Below, one piece after another: positions 28,486-37,371 of a DNA stretch of 64,000 bases. Each line of letters starts with the position of its first letter. The first letter of the stretch is position 1. The notes beneath the pieces were generated by a model, which saw only the letters and a list, made by a program, of their open reading frames with translations, had not been told where the DNA came from and ran no database searches. The position numbers were made by a program, and so were the translations under genes. The stretch covers positions 186,001-250,000 of the forward strand of contig LOEU01000037.1 in the NCBI GenBank assembly GCA_001516025.1, written 5' to 3'. Source of the stretch: a bacterium BRH_c32 (GTDB lineage: Bacteria; Bacteroidota; Ignavibacteria; Ignavibacteriales; Melioribacteraceae).

Positions 28486-29946
28486 TTAGTTTTTAGTAAA
28501 TTCCACTAAAATTGCTTTTAACAAATCATAGAATTTCTCTACATCTTTTATATTTACACGCTCATCGGGAGAATGAGCTCCTTCAATGGTTGGACCAAAT
28601 GATAACATATCTAAACCGGGATATTTACCGCCTAAGATTCCGCATTCCAAACCTGCATGTATAGCTTTAATTTCCGGTACATTCTTATATAAATCTTGAT
28701 AAACCGTCTTTGCTTTCATTAAAGCTTCTGATTTCATATTTGGTTTCCAACCGGGATATCCATCACCAACCTTTACTTCGCCACAGGCAAGATCAAATAC
28801 TGCTTTGACTGACGAGGCTACATATTTCTTAGCAGATTCAATCGAACTCCTTTGACTGGTACCTATTTTTATTTCATCATTCTCATAAACTACTGTTGCT
28901 AAATTCGTAGATGTTTCCACTAAATCGGGTATGTCTTGACTCATTGCAATAACACCATGAGGCATTGCAAGGATTACGTTAAGAATTTTTTGCGTAAATG
29001 ATTCCGAAAATACTTTTTCTGATTTTTCTTCCACTTGCTTAATTGATATAGAAATTTCAGGGTCTTTAGGTGTAAATTCAGATTTGTATTCATACTTAAA
29101 TTCTTCTATATACTTTTTAATTTTCTCTAGATTAACAGATTCTATAAAAAGTTTTAATTCAGCTTCTCTGGCGATGGCATTCCTTTTTGAACCGCCATTG
29201 ATTGAGCTAATAGCAAATTGGACATCATTAAATTTATTTAAAAGACGAGCTAAAATTTTAATTGCATTAGCTCTTCCATCTGATATATTTAATCCGGAAT
29301 GGCCACCTTTTAATCCACCAATTAAGATTTCATATTCATCGAAACCCTTAGGTGCGTCAGAATATTCGCACTTAAATGTTCCGACAGTATCTTGTCCGCC
29401 GGAGCATCCGACATAAAATGCACCATCTTCTTCAGAATCTAAATTCAAAAGAATTTTTCCTTTTACAAAACCAACTTCTAAATTATTAGCTCCCGTTAAT
29501 CCTGTCTCTTCATCAACCGTAAAGAGAAGTTCAATAGGACCGTGTTCGAAGCTAGTATCATTGGCGATAGCCAATGCAGCAGCGACTCCAATACCATTAT
29601 CAGCACCCAATGTAGTCCCATCAGCTCTAATCCAACCATCTTCTCTAATTAATTTTATAGAGTCCTTCATAAAATCATGTTCGGTACCTTTATTTTTTTC
29701 GCAGACCATATCAATATGACCTTGAAGCACAATAGTTGGTTTATTTTCAAAACCTTTAGTAGCAGGAAGCTCCATTATTATATTAGAAACTGAATCCTCT
29801 CTAATAACTAAGTTATTTTCTTTAGCAAATTTTCTTAAGTACTCTACAACTTTTTCTTCATGTTTTGATGGGCGAGGAATATTACTGATTTCTTCAAATC
29901 GTTCCCATAAAAGTTGTGGGTTTAATCCTTCAATTGCTTTTGACAT
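28486..29946 (-). CDS. pepD: Aminoacyl-histidine dipeptidase (M20C, PepD)
   Basis: 486 residues, normal PepD length. Metal ligands of the M20 family are visible in GHIDMVCE, TLGADNGIGVAAALA and VDEETGLTGA, and the late GAHSPDERV supplies the last His. The enzyme hydrolyses Xaa-His and other dipeptides in the cytoplasm using two zinc ions. It lies 18 bp after the YchF-like gene and 17 bp before the acyl-CoA ligase start, all on the minus strand. Confidence 0.93.
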   Translation of the reverse strand: MSKAIEGLNPQLLWERFEEISNIPRPSKHEEKVVEYLRKFAKENNLVIREDSVSNIIMELPATKGFENKPTIVLQGHIDMVCEKNKGTEHDFMKDSIKLIREDGWIRADGTTLGADNGIGVAAALAIANDTSFEHGPIELLFTVDEETGLTGANNLEVGFVKGKILLNLDSEEDGAFYVGCSGGQDTVGTFKCEYSDAPKGFDEYEILIGGLKGGHSGLNISDGRANAIKILARLLNKFNDVQFAISSINGGSKRNAIAREAELKLFIESVNLEKIKKYIEEFKYEYKSEFTPKDPEISISIKQVEEKSEKVFSESFTQKILNVILAMPHGVIAMSQDIPDLVETSTNLATVVYENDEIKIGTSQRSSIESAKKYVASSVKAVFDLACGEVKVGDGYPGWKPNMKSEALMKAKTVYQDLYKNVPEIKAIHAGLECGILGGKYPGLDMLSFGPTIEGAHSPDERVNIKDVEKFYDLLKAILVEFTKN

Positions 29947-29964
29947 TTTTTTTCTCCAATTTTT

Positions 29965-31044
29965 TTAACTATGACGAATATTAAGAATATCACCATCCTT
30001 AACTATATATTCTTTCCCTTCTAATCTCCAACTTCCTGCTTCTTTGCATTTACTCATGGAACCGTGCAAAATATAATCATCATAATGAACAACTTCGGCT
30101 CTTATAAACTTATTAAAGAAATCGCTATGAATAACACCTGCAGATTGTTGAGCTGTAAAATTTTTCTTTATTGTCCAAGCTCTGCATTCATCTTCCCCGA
30201 CAGTAAAAAATGCTTGTAAACCTAGTAGCTCATAACATGTACGAATTATACGTGATAAAGAAGATTCCTTAATTCCATAATCAGTCATAAAAGCTTCTCT
30301 GTCTTCATCATCGAGAGTAATCAATTCATTTTCTATCTTAGCAAAGAATGGAATAATAACTGCATTTGATTTGCCATATTTTTCTTGCAATGAAGAGATA
30401 ATTGAATCTACTTCACCAACAGAATCTTCATCAAAATTTATGGCAATTGCCAGAGGCTTAATTGAAAGTAATTGGAAACCTGAAAGTATTTTTAGTTCAT
30501 ATTCATCAAATTCCAAATTACGGAGAGGTAATTCGTTTTCTACATGAGCATGACATTTTTCTATTAATAATAATTCTCTTTTGAGTTTATCATCTTTCAT
30601 TTTTAGTATTTCTTTTTTTAGCTTTTCAATTCTGCTATCAAGGAAAGCTAAATCTGAAAGAAGAAATTCAATTTCGAGAAAATCGATATCTCGAGCAGGA
30701 TTAATGCTTAACATTGGATGTGAAACTGCATCATTTTTGAAGTTTCTTATTATATAAAAAAGTGCATCATTATTTCTAACACTATTTAAAAAATTAGATG
30801 TAATTTTTACTTTATTATCATCTGACATTCTAAGTCCCGGAATGTCTATTACTTCAACTGTGGCATTAACCTGCTTTTTGGGATTAAATAATTTGGATAA
30901 ATTATCTAATCGAAGATCAGGAACTTTAACCATTTCGACTGATTGTTCATCTTTTATTAGAGAGGGGTCTAATTGTAAACCTGCCAATGTTGAGAAAAGT
31001 GTTGTCTTGCCTGAATATTGTAAACCTACTAATCCTATTTGCAT
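29965..31044 (-). CDS. Divergent YchF/Obg-like nucleotidase with TGS domain
   Basis: 359 residues. The P-loop GLQYSGKTT differs from the GLPNVGKST usual in YchF. G3 is DIPGL, and the NFDED segment stands where YchF has its ATP-preferring NxxE. A coiled-coil region lies around 130-170. The C-terminal 85 residues are clearly a YchF-type TGS domain (AWTIKKNFTAQQSAGVIHSDF...RAEVVHYDDYI). YchF proteins bind ribosomes and hydrolyse ATP. This is probably a paralogue or a divergent lineage form rather than canonical YchF. Single-gene spacing from pepD suggests cotranscription. Confidence 0.82.
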   Translation of the reverse strand: MQIGLVGLQYSGKTTLFSTLAGLQLDPSLIKDEQSVEMVKVPDLRLDNLSKLFNPKKQVNATVEVIDIPGLRMSDDNKVKITSNFLNSVRNNDALFYIIRNFKNDAVSHPMLSINPARDIDFLEIEFLLSDLAFLDSRIEKLKKEILKMKDDKLKRELLLIEKCHAHVENELPLRNLEFDEYELKILSGFQLLSIKPLAIAINFDEDSVGEVDSIISSLQEKYGKSNAVIIPFFAKIENELITLDDEDREAFMTDYGIKESSLSRIIRTCYELLGLQAFFTVGEDECRAWTIKKNFTAQQSAGVIHSDFFNKFIRAEVVHYDDYILHGSMSKCKEAGSWRLEGKEYIVKDGDILNIRHS

Positions 31045-31098
31045 ATAAATTCTTTTTTGTTAATAAATAATTAATAAATATATCTAAAATAAGGGTAA

Positions 31099-31404
31099 CT
31101 ATGCTACAATTTGAGTATGTAACGCAATTTCTTCGAGAATTGAGCTAACTTTAAGGCATTTAGCAAGTTCGCCTGAAAAAACCACCGCCCTGCCTTTAAC
31201 GTGTACTTCAAATGCAAAGTTACGAGCAGTTTCAAATGGACAATTAATTGCCTTGATTAGCTGCTCAATCACTTCATCAAAAGTATGCCATTCGTCATTA
31301 AATAAAATTACTTTATAAGGAGTAAGAATATCAGTGGAATCCTCATTAAATTCTGATTCGAATTTCCCCGGTTCTAATTGCATTTTAATATTATTTTTCA
31401 TCAT
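31099..31404 (-). CDS. clpS: ATP-dependent Clp protease adaptor ClpS
   Basis: 101 residues. The core matches ClpS: YKVILFNDEWHTFDEVIEQL (the D-E-W-H-T stretch is the usual NDDxHT) and the later AFEVHVKGRAVVFSGELAKC. ClpS delivers N-degron substrates to ClpA/ClpC-ClpP. An acidic 28-residue N-terminal tail precedes the fold. No clp gene is adjacent. Divergent from etfB across an 80-bp gap. Confidence 0.92.
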   Translation of the reverse strand: MMKNNIKMQLEPGKFESEFNEDSTDILTPYKVILFNDEWHTFDEVIEQLIKAINCPFETARNFAFEVHVKGRAVVFSGELAKCLKVSSILEEIALHTQIVA

Positions 31405-31484
31405 GACCCAAATTTATGAAATTGAAGCACAAAAATAAATTTTAGTATATTACAGAATTAGAATATAAGCAAAATGGAGGTTTA
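31405..31484. promoter_or_regulatory. Divergent promoter region, clpS/etfB
   Basis: An 80-bp AT-rich gap between two divergent genes. The plus side carries a strong GGAGG about 6 bases before the etfB ATG, one of the clearest ribosome sites in the window. No operator-like symmetry was seen. Confidence 0.4.
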
Positions 31485-32231
31485 ATGAAGTTAGTTGTTT
31501 GTGTAAGTTATGTCCCTGATACAGCATCTAAAATCAATGTTTCCTTAGATGGGAAATCAATTGAACAAGCAGGAGTAACATATATATTAAATCCGTATGA
31601 TGAATTTGCAATTGAAGAAGCATTGAAATTAAAAGAAAAATTTGGAGGTGAAGTAGAAATTATTAGTCTTGGAGGCGATAAAAACAAAGAATCAATACAA
31701 AAAGCTCTTGCAATGGGTGCCGATAATGGAATTTTATTAAAAGATGATTCTTATAGAGATTCGATGACTATCGCTTCAGGTCTTGCCGAAGAGATAAAAA
31801 CATTAAATGCAGATATAGTCCTTTTCGGAAAACAGTCCGTTGATTATGATAATGGTATAATCGGGCAGTTGACTGCCGAATTACTTGGTTATAATTGTGT
31901 ATCCGTTGTAACTAAATTGGAAATTTCAGATAAAACAGTTACAGCAGAGAGAGAAATTGAAGGTGGTAAAGAAGTTGTTATAACATCGCTCCCTGTTGTA
32001 ATCACTGCACAAAAAGGATTGAATGAGCCAAGATATGCATCACTAAAAGGTATTATGGCAGCAAAGAAAAAAGTAATTGTCGAGAAAACACCTTCATCTT
32101 GTGATAATAAGGTTATTATCGATGGATTTACAAAACCTGCTCCAAAACAAGCAGGGAAAATTATTGGGACAGATGCTTCTGCCGCTGCTGAATTAGTCCG
32201 TTTACTTAAAGAAGAAGCAAAGGTTATATAG
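31485..32231 (+). CDS. etfB: Electron transfer flavoprotein beta subunit
   Basis: 248 residues. Family features include the N-terminal KLVVCVSYVPDTASKINV, the ALAMGADNGILL and GKQSVDYDNGIIGQLTAELL segments and the C-terminal GIMAAKKK recognition-loop region. With EtfA it carries electrons from acyl-CoA and other dehydrogenases to the respiratory chain. GGAGG precedes the ATG. It heads the etfB-etfA-bfn operon (8-bp gap to etfA). No EtfB-linked acyl-CoA dehydrogenase gene lies in the window. Confidence 0.96.
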   Translation: MKLVVCVSYVPDTASKINVSLDGKSIEQAGVTYILNPYDEFAIEEALKLKEKFGGEVEIISLGGDKNKESIQKALAMGADNGILLKDDSYRDSMTIASGLAEEIKTLNADIVLFGKQSVDYDNGIIGQLTAELLGYNCVSVVTKLEISDKTVTAEREIEGGKEVVITSLPVVITAQKGLNEPRYASLKGIMAAKKKVIVEKTPSSCDNKVIIDGFTKPAPKQAGKIIGTDASAAAELVRLLKEEAKVI

Positions 32232-32239
32232 GAGATATT

Positions 32240-33214
32240 ATGGAAAATAAAATTTTAGTTTTTTTAGAGCAACGTACTGGATTAATAAAAAGATCTTCTT
32301 TTGAGATTGCATCTTATGCTTATTCATTATCTCAGAAAATAAATGCTTCAGTAGAAGCTATTACAATCGGAAAAGAAATTTCTAATATTGAAGAAACAGG
32401 TAATTACGGTATTTCTAAGGTTTATTTTTATAAGAATGCTGAACTCGATTTATATTCATCCTCTGCTTATAAAAAAATTATTAGCAGCCATATAAAAGAA
32501 AACGGAAATAACTTAGTCCTTTTTTCTAATACGTCAATGGGAAAAGAATTAAGTCCCTTAGTAGCGGTTATGAATGATGGGGCTTTAGCGGTTGATTGCA
32601 CAAAGTTAGAGATAGAAAATGACACCGTAAAAGTTACACGTCCTGTTTATGCAGGCAAAGCATTTATGGCAGCGGAACTTAAAGGTGATGTAAATGTAAT
32701 TACAATAAGGCCGAACACTTTTCCTCTAAATAAAATATCGGAATCAAATGCCGAAATAGTAGTGAAGAAGATTGATGATTTAGATTTATCGGTTAGAGTA
32801 TTGGAAGTAATAAAGTCCGATTCAAAACTTGACGTAACAGAAGCTGATATAATTGTTTCAGGCGGGAGAGGATTAAAAGCGCCTGAGAATTTTAAAATAG
32901 TAGAAGAACTTTCACAAGTGCTTGGAGCAGCCACCGGAGCATCAAGAGCAGTTGTAGATGCAGGATGGAGACCTCATGGAGAACAAGTAGGTCAGACAGG
33001 CAAAACAGTTTCTCCTAATCTCTATATTGCATTAGGAATTTCGGGAGCTATCCAACATCTCGCAGGAATGCGTTCATCTAAATATATTGTTGCTATAAAT
33101 AAAGATAAAGATGCTCCAATATTTCAGGTAGCAGATTATGGAATAGTTGGCGATCTATTTGAAGTAGTTCCTGAACTTATTAATGAACTAAAGAAGATAA
33201 AAGGAAATGAATAA
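32240..33214 (+). CDS. etfA: Electron transfer flavoprotein alpha subunit
   Basis: 324 residues. The C-terminal FAD domain is clear: IIVSGGRGLKAPENF, GAATGASRAVVDAGWRPHGEQVGQTGK and the ISGAIQHLAGM segment. It pairs with EtfB. AGGAG lies 7 bases before the ATG, and the 3' end overlaps the next gene by 8 bp. Nothing in the sequence suggests the extra domains of bifurcating or Fix-type ETFs, so a conventional ETF is the default reading. Confidence 0.96.
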   Translation: MENKILVFLEQRTGLIKRSSFEIASYAYSLSQKINASVEAITIGKEISNIEETGNYGISKVYFYKNAELDLYSSSAYKKIISSHIKENGNNLVLFSNTSMGKELSPLVAVMNDGALAVDCTKLEIENDTVKVTRPVYAGKAFMAAELKGDVNVITIRPNTFPLNKISESNAEIVVKKIDDLDLSVRVLEVIKSDSKLDVTEADIIVSGGRGLKAPENFKIVEELSQVLGAATGASRAVVDAGWRPHGEQVGQTGKTVSPNLYIALGISGAIQHLAGMRSSKYIVAINKDKDAPIFQVADYGIVGDLFEVVPELINELKKIKGNE

Positions 33215-33812
33215 AGTACAAGTAGAAATTTTAGGATTATCAGCCAGCCCTTCCGCAGGAGGGGCTTATGCACTATTATTAAAGGAGACTTATGGCGTTC
33301 GCCGTCTTCCGATAATTATCGGCTCTTTTGAAGCTCAATCAATTGCATTAGAATTAGAAGGCATTAAACCTCCACGTCCATTAACTCATGATTTAGTAAA
33401 AAATCTTATTGATAATCTTGGTGCAGTAGTAATAGAAATTTTAATAAATGAATTAAGAGACAATACTTTTTTTGCTAAAATAAAGTTCGAAGCTTCTACA
33501 ATGACAAATGAAATTGATGCACGCCCAAGTGATGCAATTGCAATTGCAGTCAGAACAGGTGCTGCAATTTATGTTGCAGAGGATGTAATGAAAGTGGCAG
33601 CATTTGTTCCATCAAGTGATGATAAAGATGAGGAAGGCGAAGAGGACCCATTTAAAGAAGAAGATGAGGATCCGATAATTCCAAAACAAAAAAGCGAAAC
33701 CAAAGTAGCTACTCTTCAGGATCAACTTCGAGAAGCAATTGAAAAAGAAGATTATGAACGAGCAGCAAAAATAAGAGACGAAATAAATAAATATACCGGT
33801 AGCTCTAATTAA
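33207..33812 (+). CDS. Bifunctional nuclease family protein (DUF151) with C-terminal UVR motif
   Basis: 201 residues. Residues 1-130 are a DUF151/BFN domain (LPIIIGSFEAQSIALELEG...RPSDAIAIAVRTGAAIYV). An acidic linker of Asp/Glu runs follows, and the last 40 residues form a UvrB/UvrC-type helical hairpin (LQDQLREAIEKEDYERAAKIRDEI). DUF151 proteins are reported to have DNase/RNase activity in plants and are common in bacteria with unknown roles. The ATG sits inside the end of etfA (8-bp overlap). The 3' end overlaps the convergent DUF2851 gene by 8 bp. Confidence 0.88.
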   Translation: MNKVQVEILGLSASPSAGGAYALLLKETYGVRRLPIIIGSFEAQSIALELEGIKPPRPLTHDLVKNLIDNLGAVVIEILINELRDNTFFAKIKFEASTMTNEIDARPSDAIAIAVRTGAAIYVAEDVMKVAAFVPSSDDKDEEGEEDPFKEEDEDPIIPKQKSETKVATLQDQLREAIEKEDYERAAKIRDEINKYTGSSN

Positions 33813-35271
33813 AAACTATTTTCCCGATTTCACATTCGAGACATCTATTTTTAGAACAATAGCCACGGAAAAGCTCAATCATACCTTGGCTAATAATTGT
33901 TCTTTTTGATTCTTCCAAGATTCCCAACGCTTTTGCCATATAGGTAATCAAACTATTATCTGATTTCTGATTGTAAAATTCATAAATCTTTAATATTTTT
34001 TTTGCCGCTTGTGTATTTCCAAATACTTCAAAATATACCGAAAAATATGGGAGGATTACATTTATAATTATCTCATCGGAACGAGATATCCCAACGAAAT
34101 ATTTTATCTGTGCATTTGCTCTTTGGTCAAATACATAATGATTCTGCCAGAAGCCATCGGATTTGATTACAAACAAGGATCTTAGCGAGTTAATTAAAAC
34201 TGTAAGATTTCTTATCTCAATTATTTTTTTTGCAATTACAGGGATTAAGTTTTCGTGCATTATTGAATTTAGGATTTTTGCACCGGCTGTAATTCTAATT
34301 GTAGGAAAGTTTTGAGGACGAAGACGGAAAAAATTCCATTTTTCTTTTTCCATAAAAGCACCATCATAAAATGGTTTTACAGAATCCCACATTAAACTAA
34401 GCCTTTCAATATACTTTTTAGTTTCCTCTTCCTTTAATTTATCCGAAGCAGGTATCAATCCACTAATTTGAAAAAGAATAGCTTCAAATTTATCAACCGT
34501 TATTCCGTCAATATCCATTTTATTCAAATAGCTGATTTTAGCCAGGCGTGCTAATTCTAACATTTGCGTTTTGTTTTTTGAGTAGCCCAAAGCCTCGAAT
34601 ACTTGTTCATACAAAATTTGCTTCCAAATATCTTTGTCTTGAAAATCTCTGTTAGTAAAATTTCTTTCATGAAATTTCTCAGATAAATCATAACTAATTA
34701 CCGGTTCACTTAAATGGAATTCATTAACATATTTTAGTTCTTTTAGTCTATCATAAATTTTAGTGCACTTTTTTTCAAAACGTTCTAAACCGAGTCGAGC
34801 TAAGAAATTATTTTTTATTTCTAAACTACAAGTATGATGATAGTCGCTGCATTTGATTGAATATCCCTTTCCTTGTTCATTTTCATCAACTTTAGGAATT
34901 GTGGTGACTTCTTCTTTAATAAAATCTAGGATGCAGACAGTGGGGATTTTTCTTCCATCTTTATTATATACATGATGATAATGATTTTTATTTGAGAGTG
35001 ATAAATGGAGGATAACTTTATTATATCTTGAATCGATATTGTGACCATGATTTTTCCAGTCACTATAATCGGGATCAATTTCAACATCACCAACGAAAGT
35101 AATATTACCGATTCTTATTCGAGCGTTTTTGAAGTCAGGCCCCGGCAAATCATCACTTCTCATTCCCGGGTCTAAAACAGAGATTTCCTCACCGTCAATG
35201 GTCCTAAAAACATCTTTGTATTCTTGCCTCGTCCATACGTCGTAAAGTTCTTTTTCAGAAGCAGAATGCAT
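33805..35271 (-). CDS. DUF2851 family protein
   Basis: 488 residues of a family found mainly in Bacteroidota and relatives, with no assigned function. Recognised by the N-terminal VLDPGMRSDDLPGPDFKNAR, the VGDVEIDPDYSDWKNHGH segment and the C-terminal cysteine group CSKNRCLECEIG. The four C-terminal cysteines and the His-rich N-terminal part could bind metal. It lies 56 bp downstream of pyrF on the same strand. I do not propose a function. Confidence 0.85.
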   Translation of the reverse strand: MHSASEKELYDVWTRQEYKDVFRTIDGEEISVLDPGMRSDDLPGPDFKNARIRIGNITFVGDVEIDPDYSDWKNHGHNIDSRYNKVILHLSLSNKNHYHHVYNKDGRKIPTVCILDFIKEEVTTIPKVDENEQGKGYSIKCSDYHHTCSLEIKNNFLARLGLERFEKKCTKIYDRLKELKYVNEFHLSEPVISYDLSEKFHERNFTNRDFQDKDIWKQILYEQVFEALGYSKNKTQMLELARLAKISYLNKMDIDGITVDKFEAILFQISGLIPASDKLKEEETKKYIERLSLMWDSVKPFYDGAFMEKEKWNFFRLRPQNFPTIRITAGAKILNSIMHENLIPVIAKKIIEIRNLTVLINSLRSLFVIKSDGFWQNHYVFDQRANAQIKYFVGISRSDEIIINVILPYFSVYFEVFGNTQAAKKILKIYEFYNQKSDNSLITYMAKALGILEESKRTIISQGMIELFRGYCSKNRCLECEIGKIVFN

Positions 35272-35327
35272 ATTCGCCCCCGTATCTTAGATATATAACT
35301 AAAAATAATAATTTTTAATTTTAATTG

Positions 35328-36140
35328 CTAACAATTATTAATTGTCTCAATAGTTTTGTTAAAACTATCTAATAGATTTTTCACTTTACTGATAAATTCA
35401 TTGGAACTATCGACATATATCAAACCTCTGCTAATATTTATTAGGAAGCGGTTATTGCGAGCTTTATGGAATGCAGAAACGACATCTTCTAGGCTCCCCC
35501 CCTGCGCACCTACACCAGGTAGAAGAATCGGTAATTCATCAAATCTTCCAATATTTTCTTTCAATTCTTCTAATTTTGTAGCTCCGAAAACTAAACCGAG
35601 ATTCTTATTTGTATTCCATAATCTAACTTTTTCAATTACTTCTTGATAGAGTAATTTTCCATTAGCTAATTCAAGCTTTTCAAAATCGATTGCCCCCTTG
35701 TTGGAAGTAAGAGCCAACACAAAACAAAGTCGATCTTCATAACTTATAAATGGAGAAAGAGAATCATAACCCATATAAGGATGTAGTGTAATAGAATCGA
35801 AATCTAAAAGATCAAATATAGCTTTTGCATACATTTCGGAAGTATTACCTATATCACCTCTTTTGGCATCAGCAATTGAAAATACATTCTCTGGAATAAA
35901 TTTTCTTGTTTCTTCAAGAAGCTCAAAACCTTTTGCACCTTCTTGTTCATAGAAAGCAAAATTAATTTTGTATGCAGCTGCATGTTCGTAAGTGTTTTCA
36001 ATAATCATTTTATTAAAAACAGCAATGGGAGATTTCTCTGATTTTAGAAATTGAGGAATTTTATTAATATCGGTGTCAAGACCGATACAAACATGTAGAT
36101 TTTTTTCAAATGCAGCACTTAACTTTTCTTTTGATTTCAT
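35328..36140 (-). CDS. pyrF: Orotidine 5'-phosphate decarboxylase
   Basis: 270 residues of the longer, type 2 PyrF form. The catalytic DAKRGDIGNTSEMYA motif (Asp-Lys-Asp group) is intact, and LLPGVGAQGG near the end forms the phosphate loop. It makes UMP in de novo pyrimidine synthesis. It starts 1 bp after the rodA stop, so it is probably the last gene of the purN-to-pyrF operon. Confidence 0.95.
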   Translation of the reverse strand: MKSKEKLSAAFEKNLHVCIGLDTDINKIPQFLKSEKSPIAVFNKMIIENTYEHAAAYKINFAFYEQEGAKGFELLEETRKFIPENVFSIADAKRGDIGNTSEMYAKAIFDLLDFDSITLHPYMGYDSLSPFISYEDRLCFVLALTSNKGAIDFEKLELANGKLLYQEVIEKVRLWNTNKNLGLVFGATKLEELKENIGRFDELPILLPGVGAQGGSLEDVVSAFHKARNNRFLINISRGLIYVDSSNEFISKVKNLLDSFNKTIETINNC

Positions 36141-36141
36141 A

Positions 36142-37371
36142 TTATGTGTGTGATTTCCTATTTCTATAAATATTTAAAATAATCCCAATAAAAACCATAT
36201 TAATAAGGAGTGAGCTTCCTCCATAACTTACGAATGGAAGCGGTAATCCAATTACAGGAGTTATTCCGAGATTCATACCAATATTAATGGCAAAGTGTGC
36301 AAAGAATAAAGATAGAGCCCCGATAATTAATAAACTGCTATATCTATCTTTTGCAAAAGAAGAGAGTTTCAAAAGTCTCATAAAAAAAATTAAAAATAGA
36401 AGTACAATAAAAAGACTCCCAATAAATCCAAATTCTTCGCCAACTACGCTATAGATAAAATCAGTCCATTGAGCAGGAATATAACGAAGCTGTGTTTGAT
36501 TGCCTTGAAGAAATCCTTTACCAAACAAACCACCTGAACCAATTGCAACCTTAGCTTGAATCGCATTATAACCCGAACCTAATGGATCTGCATTCGGATC
36601 AAGAAATGATGCAATTCTTCTTTGTTGATGTGGCTTTAAATATTTTATTACAAAATCGACTAGGAATCCGGATGAAAGATTAATAACAAAAACCGTTATA
36701 CTATTAAAGAGGTCTCTTTTAAATAATATTAAAGAAACTAATACAGCAACAATTGTAACAATAAATGGAAGAGTTCCGAAGATCGAAGAGATTGCAACAA
36801 CTCCCGGTGAGAGGACAACAAACATTGCAAACAAACTAATTCCGCTCCAAAATAAAAGAGAAATTGTTATTATAAAAAATACAATTGCTGTGCCCATGTC
36901 GGGCTCTAATAAAATTAATGCAACGGGAAGAAAGCCAATAAATAAAGCAACTGCTATATCTTTGAAATTATTTATATCATCTTTCTTATCAGTAAGCCAA
37001 TGTGAAAGCATAAGGATAGTCCCTATCTTAGCTATCTCTGAAGGCTGAAAACCAATCGGACCAAAATCCATCCAACTTTTTGCGCCATAGACTGTTTTAC
37101 CGGCGACAAGTACAACTAGAAGCAAGAAAATTGAAAAAAGATATGAAGGGAGCGCAATAGTCCTTAGATATTGCGAGGGTAAAAAATAGATAACGAAAAA
37201 AACCATCAACGATATTATTAATGCTGCAAATTGTCTTTGAAAATTTCCGCTTGCTACCGGATGATTAACAGTAGAACTATAAATAGCCAAGAGTCCTGAA
37301 ATAATTAATATCATTACAGGAATAAAAACTACTAGATCAAATCTATCTTGAAGCTTATAATTAATTTGCAT
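36142..37371 (-). CDS. rodA: Rod-shape SEDS peptidoglycan glycosyltransferase RodA
   Basis: 409 residues from ATG 37371; a TTG three codons upstream is also open. About ten membrane segments are visible, with the family motifs SWMDFGPIGFQPSEIAK, LLEPDMGTA and the C-terminal GLPLPFVSYGGSSLL. It polymerises glycan strands for cell elongation together with PBP2, whose gene precedes it and overlaps it by 11 bp. It belongs to the purNH-mreBCD-mrdA-rodA-pyrF operon. Confidence 0.95.
   Translation of the reverse strand: MQINYKLQDRFDLVVFIPVMILIISGLLAIYSSTVNHPVASGNFQRQFAALIISLMVFFVIYFLPSQYLRTIALPSYLFSIFLLLVVLVAGKTVYGAKSWMDFGPIGFQPSEIAKIGTILMLSHWLTDKKDDINNFKDIAVALFIGFLPVALILLEPDMGTAIVFFIITISLLFWSGISLFAMFVVLSPGVVAISSIFGTLPFIVTIVAVLVSLILFKRDLFNSITVFVINLSSGFLVDFVIKYLKPHQQRRIASFLDPNADPLGSGYNAIQAKVAIGSGGLFGKGFLQGNQTQLRYIPAQWTDFIYSVVGEEFGFIGSLFIVLLFLIFFMRLLKLSSFAKDRYSSLLIIGALSLFFAHFAINIGMNLGITPVIGLPLPFVSYGGSSLLINMVFIGIILNIYRNRKSHT

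Noticed and set aside
35275-35345. Possible hairpin between DUF2851 and pyrF
   Set aside because: Only a weak AT-rich inverted repeat (caatta...taattg) without a T-tract; not convincing as a terminator.
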